From: Cryobacterium sp. HLT2-28
GTDB taxonomy: Bacteria > Actinomycetota > Actinomycetes > Actinomycetales > Microbacteriaceae
DNA length: 64,000 nucleotides
Reading direction: 5' to 3'
Assembly: GCF_004402495.1 (NCBI RefSeq)
Contig: NZ_SOFH01000017.1
Location: 62,001 to 126,000 of the forward strand
The notes below the pieces were generated by a model. That model did not search any database, had not been told where the DNA came from, and saw only the letters and a program-made list of their open reading frames with translations. Made by a program: the position numbers and the translations under genes. Shown one piece after another: positions 58,819 to 64,000 of this stretch; the first letter of the stretch is position 1; the number at the start of each line of letters is the position of its first letter.

Positions 58819-58824
58819 TAACAT
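58819..58824 (+). promoter_or_regulatory. -10 element for a leaderless yajQ mRNA
   Basis: TAACAT ends 7 bases before the yajQ ATG and no ribosome site lies between. The spacing implies transcription starting at the ATG. Confidence 0.5.
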
Positions 58825-58831
58825 TGCAGGC

Positions 58832-59320
58832 ATGGCAGACTCAACGTTCGACATCGTCAGCAAGGTCGACCCGATGGAGGTCGACAACGCCCTCAACCAG
58901 GCCCACAAGGAAGTCGCCCAGCGCTACGACTTCAAGAACGTCGGCGCCTCGATCGAGATGAGCGGCGAGAAGGTGCTCATGAAGGCCAACTCCGAGGAGC
59001 GCGTCAAGGCGATCCTCGAGGTGTTCGAATCGAAGCTGATCAAGCGCGGCATCTCCCTGCGCAGCCTCGACGCCGGCGAACCCTTCGCCTCCGGCAAGGA
59101 GTTCCGGATCGAGGCCGGGGTGAAGGCCGGCATCGACCAGGAGAACGCGAAGAAAATCAACAAGATCATCCGCGACGAGGGGCCCAAGGGCGTCAAGAGC
59201 CAGATCCAGGGCGACGAACTGCGCGTCAGCTCGAAGAGCCGCGACGACCTGCAGGCCACGATGGCCCTGCTCAAGGGCAAGGATCTCGAGGTCGCCCTGC
59301 AGTTCGTGAACTTCCGCTAG
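58832..59320 (+). CDS. yajQ: YajQ-family nucleotide-binding protein
   Basis: The 162-residue protein is full length for YajQ, a two-domain ferredoxin-like fold. Family segments are [34 protein letters not shown] and [20 protein letters not shown]. YajQ of Xanthomonas binds c-di-GMP and controls virulence genes; the role in actinobacteria is uncertain. It has its own leaderless-type promoter. Confidence 0.93.
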   Translation: MADSTFDIVSKVDPMEVDNALNQAHKEVAQRYDFKNVGASIEMSGEKVLMKANSEERVKAILEVFESKLIKRGISLRSLDAGEPFASGKEFRIEAGVKAGIDQENAKKINKIIRDEGPKGVKSQIQGDELRVSSKSRDDLQATMALLKGKDLEVALQFVNFR

Positions 59321-59380
59321 CCGGGACATCGACCGACCGGCGTCTCCGCCACTATGTTCACAGCACGTGCGTGAGTTTCA

Positions 59381-59513
59381 ATGACGCGTGCCATCATCGA
59401 CCGCGACCGGATAGCCCAACTGCACCAGGGTGAGCTGGAATCCTTTGCCTGGCGCAATCCTCGGCGTGTTCGAGCAGGCGATCTCGGAGTTGCTCGGCCC
59501 TGACCTCGAGTAG
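59381..59513 (+). pseudogene. Possible remnant of a class III aminotransferase-like gene
   Basis: A frame from ATG 59381 gives MTRAIIDRDRIAQLHQGELE, reminiscent of the N-terminus of aminomutase/aminotransferase class III proteins. A second frame (59466-59513) ends VFEQAISELLGPDLE plus stop, like such a protein's C-terminus. Together they suggest a gene whose middle was deleted. The resemblance is weak and may be chance. Confidence 0.3.
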
Positions 59514-59557
59514 GGACCGACTGATCTGCGATCTACCGGCCCCGTATCCCCAGCGAC

Positions 59558-60418
59558 CTAGGTGAACGCCTTGGTGATGCTGATCACCGCGGGCGTGAGC
59601 AGCACGATGAAGAGCACCGGCAGGATGCAGAATACCAGCGGGAAGATGACCTTTACCGGCACTTTCATGGCCTGTTCCTCGGCGCGCTGGCGGCGACGCA
59701 TCCGCATCTCCCCTGCCTGCACGCGCAACACGTCGGCGATCGCGATTCCGTAGGTGTCGGCTTGGATGACCGAGCGGGTGAACCGGCGCAGGTCGGCCGA
59801 GGAGGTGCGGGCGCTGAGCTCCTGGTAGGCGTCTTTGCGCGAGCGGCCGATGCTCATGTCCTGAAGGGTTCGAATGAACTCCTCGGCCAGCGGGCCCTTG
59901 CCGTTCGTGGCCGCCTTCGCCATCGCCGCCTCGAAGCCGAGGCCGGCCTCCACAGCGATGGTCATCTGGTCGAGGGTGTCGGCGAGCGCGTTCTGGATCT
60001 GCTCCTGCCGTTCCTGGCCCCGGCTGTAGATGAGAAGGTCAGGGACGAAGAAGCACAGCAGCACGAGGGCGGCACCGAGCACGATCCGCACCGGTGAGGT
60101 GTCACCGCCGATCCACAATCCCGCCAGCAGCACGCCGCCTGCCGCCACGAGTGGTTTGGCGATCAGGATCTTGTCCACGGTCCAGGCGGGCGGGCGCCCC
60201 GCCAGCACGACGTTCCGTTCGAGCCGGGCGAGATAGCCTCGGGGCACGCGGGTCCTGGCCCGGAGGGAGAGCGGGCCCCGGGACGCACGCCCCTGCGCCG
60301 GCGCGTCACCCGGCTCGGTGGCCGGTGACGGAGCGCGCCCGCCGACCAGGATCCCGATCAGGGCGCCGAGCCCGCCGGCGACGGCCAGGGCGGCCAGGAT
60401 GGCAGTGAGTGATGGCAT
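59558..60418 (-). CDS. tadC: Tad pilus inner-membrane protein TadC-like
   Basis: The 286-residue protein is a type II secretion F-domain protein with hydrophobic segments at the N-terminus, at about 85-130 and at the C-terminus. The F domain (ADTLDQMTIAVEAGLGFEAA, MAKAATNGKGPLAEEFIRTL, FTRSVIQADTYGIAIADVLR) is typical of TadC. It forms the platform of the Flp pilus machine with TadB. It starts 9 bases after the tadB stop in the same operon. Confidence 0.9.
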   Translation of the reverse strand: MPSLTAILAALAVAGGLGALIGILVGGRAPSPATEPGDAPAQGRASRGPLSLRARTRVPRGYLARLERNVVLAGRPPAWTVDKILIAKPLVAAGGVLLAGLWIGGDTSPVRIVLGAALVLLCFFVPDLLIYSRGQERQEQIQNALADTLDQMTIAVEAGLGFEAAMAKAATNGKGPLAEEFIRTLQDMSIGRSRKDAYQELSARTSSADLRRFTRSVIQADTYGIAIADVLRVQAGEMRMRRRQRAEEQAMKVPVKVIFPLVFCILPVLFIVLLTPAVISITKAFT

Positions 60419-60427
60419 CGAATTCTC

Positions 60428-61384
60428 CTAGAACTTCACCTTGACGACGGCCATCATCCAGATCGAGCCGACGATGAGCAGGATGGCGGCGACCACCAGG
60501 GCCAAGGTTCCCCAGATGTTGCCGAGGAAGCCGTTGAAATAGGACGGCTGGGTCATCAGCAGGAAGGAGAAGACCCCGATCGGAAGGGCGATGAGCACGT
60601 AGGCGGACATCTTTCCTTCCGCGGCGAGCGCCTTCACCTGGCGGCGCAGCTGGTTGCGCTCCCGGATGGTGTGCCCCACCTGGTCGAGCACCTGGGACAG
60701 GTTGCCGCCCACCTCCCGGTTGATGGCAATGGCCTGGGCAACCCACTGGAAATCGTCGCTACGCATGCGCAGCGCGGTGTTGTCCAGCGCGTCGCTGAGG
60801 TCACGACCGATCCGGGTTTCGTTGACGACCCGGGCGAACTCCTCGGTCGTCGGCGATTCCGTTTCCTGGGAGACGGCGTCGACCGCGCGGAGCAGACCGT
60901 GGCCGGCGCGCAGGGCGCCGGCGAGCAGGCCCAGTGACTCGTCAAGCTGATCGGCGAACTTCGCGCGGCGCCGGGCGGTGCGGATCCGCAATACGACCAG
61001 GGCGCCGATCGGAGCGCAGGCCACACCGGCGACCATGAGCGGCACCGTCCAGCCGGTGCCCGCACCGAGCAGAAGGCCGACCAGCGCCAGCACCGTCGCC
61101 GCCGAGAAGACCATGAGCACGAACCCGGATGGCTGCATGCGAATGCCGGCTTGTTCCAGTTCCGCCGCACCGAACGGTATCGACGCGCGGCGGCGGATCA
61201 CCACGTCGATGGCTTCCACCGTGCGATCGGTCATCCTGGTCAGGGTCGACGCCTCCGCGACGGTTCCGGGGGCACGACGACGTTCGAGCGGAACCTTCGG
61301 CCCGCTCGGCGCGATGACCAGGAACACGAGCACGAGCAGGGCCAACAGCCCGGCCGCGATGCCGGCGTACAGCACGGGGCTCAT
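60428..61384 (-). CDS. tadB: Tad pilus inner-membrane protein TadB-like
   Basis: The 318-residue protein shares the F domain (QLDESLGLLAGALRAGHGLL, FARVVNETRIGRDLSDALDN). It has a hydrophobic N-terminus (YAGIAAGLLALLVLVFLVIAP) and C-terminal helices. It pairs with TadC. The start overlaps tadA by 4 bases. Confidence 0.9.
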   Translation of the reverse strand: MSPVLYAGIAAGLLALLVLVFLVIAPSGPKVPLERRRAPGTVAEASTLTRMTDRTVEAIDVVIRRRASIPFGAAELEQAGIRMQPSGFVLMVFSAATVLALVGLLLGAGTGWTVPLMVAGVACAPIGALVVLRIRTARRRAKFADQLDESLGLLAGALRAGHGLLRAVDAVSQETESPTTEEFARVVNETRIGRDLSDALDNTALRMRSDDFQWVAQAIAINREVGGNLSQVLDQVGHTIRERNQLRRQVKALAAEGKMSAYVLIALPIGVFSFLLMTQPSYFNGFLGNIWGTLALVVAAILLIVGSIWMMAVVKVKF

Positions 61385-62835
61385 CGCCGACCCCGCGTCA
61401 CCAGGTCGGCCTGGAAAATTCCGGGCGACAGGGGGATGCCCATCTCGCGGAACTTGTCTGCGAATCGAGGCCTCACCCCGGTCGCTGCCGCATGGCCTAG
61501 GACGCGGCCGTCCTCATCGACTCCGGCGGAGAAGTCGAACACGAAGGCATCCTGCAGCGTCACGATATCACCCTCCATGCCCTGCACCTCGGTCACGTGC
61601 GTGATCCGGCGGGTGCCGTCTCTCAGTCGGCTGATCTGCACGATCACGTCAATGGCCGACGAGATCTGCTCCCGGATGGCCCGCAACGGGAGGTCCATCC
61701 CGGCCATCAGGACCAGCGTTTCAAGCCTCGAGATCGCATCCCTGGGCGAGTTGGAGTGCACCGTCGAAATGGATCCCTCGTGGCCGGTGTTCATGGCCTG
61801 GAGCATGTCGAGGCTCTCCCCGCCGCGGCACTCGCCGATCACGATGCGGTCTGGACGCATCCGGAGCGAGTTCCGCACCAGGTCGCGAATGGTCACCTCA
61901 CCCTTGCCCTCGATATTGGCCGGCCTGGATTCGAGCCGGATGACGTGATCCTGCTGCAGTTGGAGCTCGACGGCATCCTCAATGGTGATGATGCGCTCAT
62001 TGGCGGGGATGAATCCGGAGAGCACGTTCAGCAGCGTCGTCTTCCCGGTGCCGGTGCCGCCCGAGACGATGATGTTGAGCCGGGCGTTCACGCACGCCTC
62101 GAGGACTTCGGCTATCCCCGGGCTCAACGTGCCGAGCCTGATCAAGTCGGCGGCGGTGAGTGGTTCGCGCGCGAATTTGCGAATTGTGAGAGAGGATCCG
62201 TCGACCGCGAGCGGAGGGATGATGGCGTTCACCCGCGACCCGTCGGCCAGGCGGGCATCGACCAGGGGTGAGGACTCGTCGATCCGACGACCGACCTTGG
62301 CAACGATCCGCTCGATGACCCGCCGGAGCTGGGCTTCACTGGTGAAGCTGGCGTCGCTGAGGGTCAGCTGGCCGTGGCGCTCGACGAAGATCTGTTCGTG
62401 GCCGTTGACCATGATCTCGGTCACGCTCTCGTCGCCCAGCAGGCGCTCGAGCGGACCGTATCCGAGCACGTCGGCGCCGATCTCAGCGATGAGCCTGTTT
62501 CGCTCCACTGGGCTGAGGGGAACCTGCTCGGCGGAGACGATCTTCACCAGTTCAACCCTGGCGAGGGCATGCAGCTGCTCCTCGTCGAGACTCGAATCGG
62601 TGAGCCGTGTGCCGATCCGGCCAAAGAGTTCCTGGGCCGCCCGCTCCTTGAGCTCGGCGAGGGGATCGACCGGGGCGACCACCGCCGTGGGAAGCGGGAA
62701 CGGCCCCGGATCGGCGGGTCTTGCCCTGTCCGCCTCGGAATCCCCTTCCGCCGCCGGGAGGGTGCCGCCTCTCTTGACGGAGGAAGGCGGGGAACCAGCG
62801 CCTCGCGCTGCGTCCACTCTTTCGTTCAGTTTCAT
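61381..62835 (-). CDS. tadA: Tad pilus assembly ATPase TadA/CpaF
   Basis: The 484-residue secretion ATPase drives pilus assembly. Walker A is GGTGTGKTT. The Asp box IITIEDAVELQLQQ, Walker B DRIVIGECRGGE and the His box NTGHEGSISTVHSNS follow. CpaF N-terminal signatures EIMVNGHEQIFVERHG and RIDESSPLVDARLADGSRVN are present. ATG 62835 is chosen because it overlaps the cpaE stop by ATGA. The N-terminal 60 residues are poorly conserved. Confidence 0.93.
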   Translation of the reverse strand: MKLNERVDAARGAGSPPSSVKRGGTLPAAEGDSEADRARPADPGPFPLPTAVVAPVDPLAELKERAAQELFGRIGTRLTDSSLDEEQLHALARVELVKIVSAEQVPLSPVERNRLIAEIGADVLGYGPLERLLGDESVTEIMVNGHEQIFVERHGQLTLSDASFTSEAQLRRVIERIVAKVGRRIDESSPLVDARLADGSRVNAIIPPLAVDGSSLTIRKFAREPLTAADLIRLGTLSPGIAEVLEACVNARLNIIVSGGTGTGKTTLLNVLSGFIPANERIITIEDAVELQLQQDHVIRLESRPANIEGKGEVTIRDLVRNSLRMRPDRIVIGECRGGESLDMLQAMNTGHEGSISTVHSNSPRDAISRLETLVLMAGMDLPLRAIREQISSAIDVIVQISRLRDGTRRITHVTEVQGMEGDIVTLQDAFVFDFSAGVDEDGRVLGHAAATGVRPRFADKFREMGIPLSPGIFQADLVTRGRR

Positions 62836-64000
62836 GCGACAACCACCCTTCGATGCAGATGACCACGTTTCAGAAAAGCGCTGGGCTCGAACCGGTGCAC
62901 CAGGGCCGTGAGGGCCTTCGACGCGGGGCTTCTCCCCTTGGCCTGGAGGACGGGAATGCCGCGGTTGGTCGACAGCGCGACGAGGATGGAGCGCGGAATG
63001 GCCACGTCGACGGGGACTCCGATCGTCGCCTCGATGTCGCGCACGCTGAGCCCGCTCGTGCGGTCGGCCAGGTTCAGCACCACGTGCCGAACGGGAGGCA
63101 ACATGCCGATGCTGGCGAGCACCGCCAGCTCCTTGCGCAGTCCGCGCGCGCTGGGCACCGACATATCGCACAGGAACACGGCGTCCGTTGCCAGTTCGAG
63201 AGCGGCGAGCGCATGGTCCCCCAGCCCGGGGGCCGTGTCGACGATGACGAACCGGAAGATGGACGAGAGCTGCCGAAGCAGGTGGCTGAGCTGATCCCCG
63301 GTGACCCGGTCGCCCTCGGCCGGGAGGTCCGCGCCGCAGACGGTGTAGAAGCCGCTCGGGTGAGCGGTGAGGAGGGTCTTCATCACCAGGGTGTCCTCCG
63401 GGGCGACGCCCGTGACCAGGTCCGGCAGGGTGTGCGTGGGGGCCAGCGACAGGGCCGTGGCGACATCCCCGAACTGCGTGTCGGCATCCACGATCACGAC
63501 CGACAACGGCGCCAGTTTGGCGAGGCCGACCGCCAGGTTGGTGGCGACCGTGGTCTTGCCGAGGCCGCCCTTGGGCGCCACCACCGCGATGATCTGGCTG
63601 CGCACACCGTCCGGCGCCGGCACGGTGTCGACGGCGGCCTGCCCGAGGTCCCAGGGGACGAACGATTCGGGCTCCCCGGCGGGCTCATGGAGAAACTCGG
63701 GCTCGAGGACAGGAACCAGCGCAGGTTCAAGCACGGGTTCGAGTTCCACCACGGATGCCAGAACCTCGCCGTACATCGGGGCCGGCCGGCCGAGCCGGCT
63801 CGCCTGGCCGCCGGCAGAGACGACGGCCGTGCGCTCCGCGCTCCGGCTCAGTACCGGGTGAACGGTCCCTTCGGCCACCCAGCCGTTCCGCGGGCCTCGG
63901 TTCTCGCCAACGGTCACGATGCCGATGCCCGGGTAGAGCCTGGTCAGGCCCGCCGAGAGTTCCCGCACCCCGTCCCGGGAGAGGAACGAACCCAGAAGCG
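62832..64000 (-). CDS. cpaE: CpaE/TadZ-like ATPase (5' end beyond the window)
   Basis: The reading frame is open to the window edge and gives at least 389 residues. The C-terminal half is a MinD/ParA-like ATPase: deviant Walker A APKGGLGKTTVATNLA, VDADTQFGD (A-prime) and DTAPGLGDHAL. CpaE/TadZ proteins place the Tad machine at its site on the membrane. A Glu/Pro-rich linker (VLEPALVPVLEPEFL) precedes the ATPase. A GTG at 63968 could serve as start, but the codons beyond it (LLGSFLSRDG) look coding, so the gene probably begins outside the window. Confidence 0.88.
   Translation of the reverse strand, partial: LLGSFLSRDGVRELSAGLTRLYPGIGIVTVGENRGPRNGWVAEGTVHPVLSRSAERTAVVSAGGQASRLGRPAPMYGEVLASVVELEPVLEPALVPVLEPEFLHEPAGEPESFVPWDLGQAAVDTVPAPDGVRSQIIAVVAPKGGLGKTTVATNLAVGLAKLAPLSVVIVDADTQFGDVATALSLAPTHTLPDLVTGVAPEDTLVMKTLLTAHPSGFYTVCGADLPAEGDRVTGDQLSHLLRQLSSIFRFVIVDTAPGLGDHALAALELATDAVFLCDMSVPSARGLRKELAVLASIGMLPPVRHVVLNLADRTSGLSVRDIEATIGVPVDVAIPRSILVALSTNRGIPVLQAKGRSPASKALTALVHRFEPSAFLKRGHLHRRVVVA

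Overview
The window is chromosomal DNA of a high-GC actinomycete. The gene content and style point to the family Microbacteriaceae (Cryobacterium/Leifsonia-like). The evidence is a tRNA-Trp-secE-nusG-rplK-rplA block, a HadA/HadB-like dehydratase pair joined to murB, PspC-domain histidine-kinase signalling, many GTG starts with several apparently leaderless promoters, and ATGA overlaps in operons. The genus is an inference.

Layout. 1-3.8 kb: aldehyde dehydrogenase, VOC protein and APC permease, probably amine/amino-acid catabolism. 3.8-6.6 kb: rplA, rplK, nusG, secE and tRNA-Trp on the minus strand. 6.8-9.8 kb: a class I aminotransferase carrying a short intragenic repeat, a FurA-type regulator followed by an unrecognised 82-residue protein with four G-x-Y-V repeats, then a graveyard of SDR and photolyase fragments. 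10-16.3 kb: DrrAB-like ABC exporter and a two-component PspC envelope-stress module with a perfect dyad between the divergent operons. 16.5-24.6 kb: murB with two hot-dog dehydratases, GNAT, HEAT-repeat protein, GDSL hydrolase, arsenite methyltransferase, PfkB kinase, a 53-residue membrane protein, TetR and an ornithine-cyclodeaminase homologue. 24.6-28.7 kb: a GGDEF-EAL membrane protein and a hipBA toxin-antitoxin pair.

28,979-44,995 reads as a genomic island of about 16 kb inserted in a tRNA-Met gene. The intact tRNA lies at the right end. A perfect 41-bp copy of its 3' end lies at the left end, followed by what looks like the displaced terminator of the tRNA. A frameshifted excisionase-like gene sits beside the intact tRNA and no integrase is visible. 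Cargo: frameshifted nitronate monooxygenase, orphan cytochrome oxidase subunit I with a DUF488 protein, RibA, transaldolase, a FAD oxidoreductase with a divergent regulator, a TDT-family transporter with a cupin, a hexapeptide-repeat protein, PDH-type E1alpha/E1beta/E2 with a divergent TetR, and two paralogous tiny zinc-ribbon proteins. Fragments of SDR and NrdJ genes show decay.

45-52.9 kb is a maltose/maltodextrin locus: GH13 enzyme, malG, malF, malE, and a divergent GH13 glucosidase. Two perfect LacI/CcpA-type palindromes lie in the divergent promoter, and a LacI regulator sits 6 kb away. 53-59.3 kb: a DUF559 protein bracketed by copies of one hairpin, a small alarmone synthetase, M23 peptidase, inositol monophosphatase, tRNA-Tyr, LacI and YajQ. 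59.5-64 kb: Tad/Flp pilus genes cpaE(tadZ)-tadA-tadB-tadC, with cpaE running off the window.

All calls come from reading the sequence. No database search was run.
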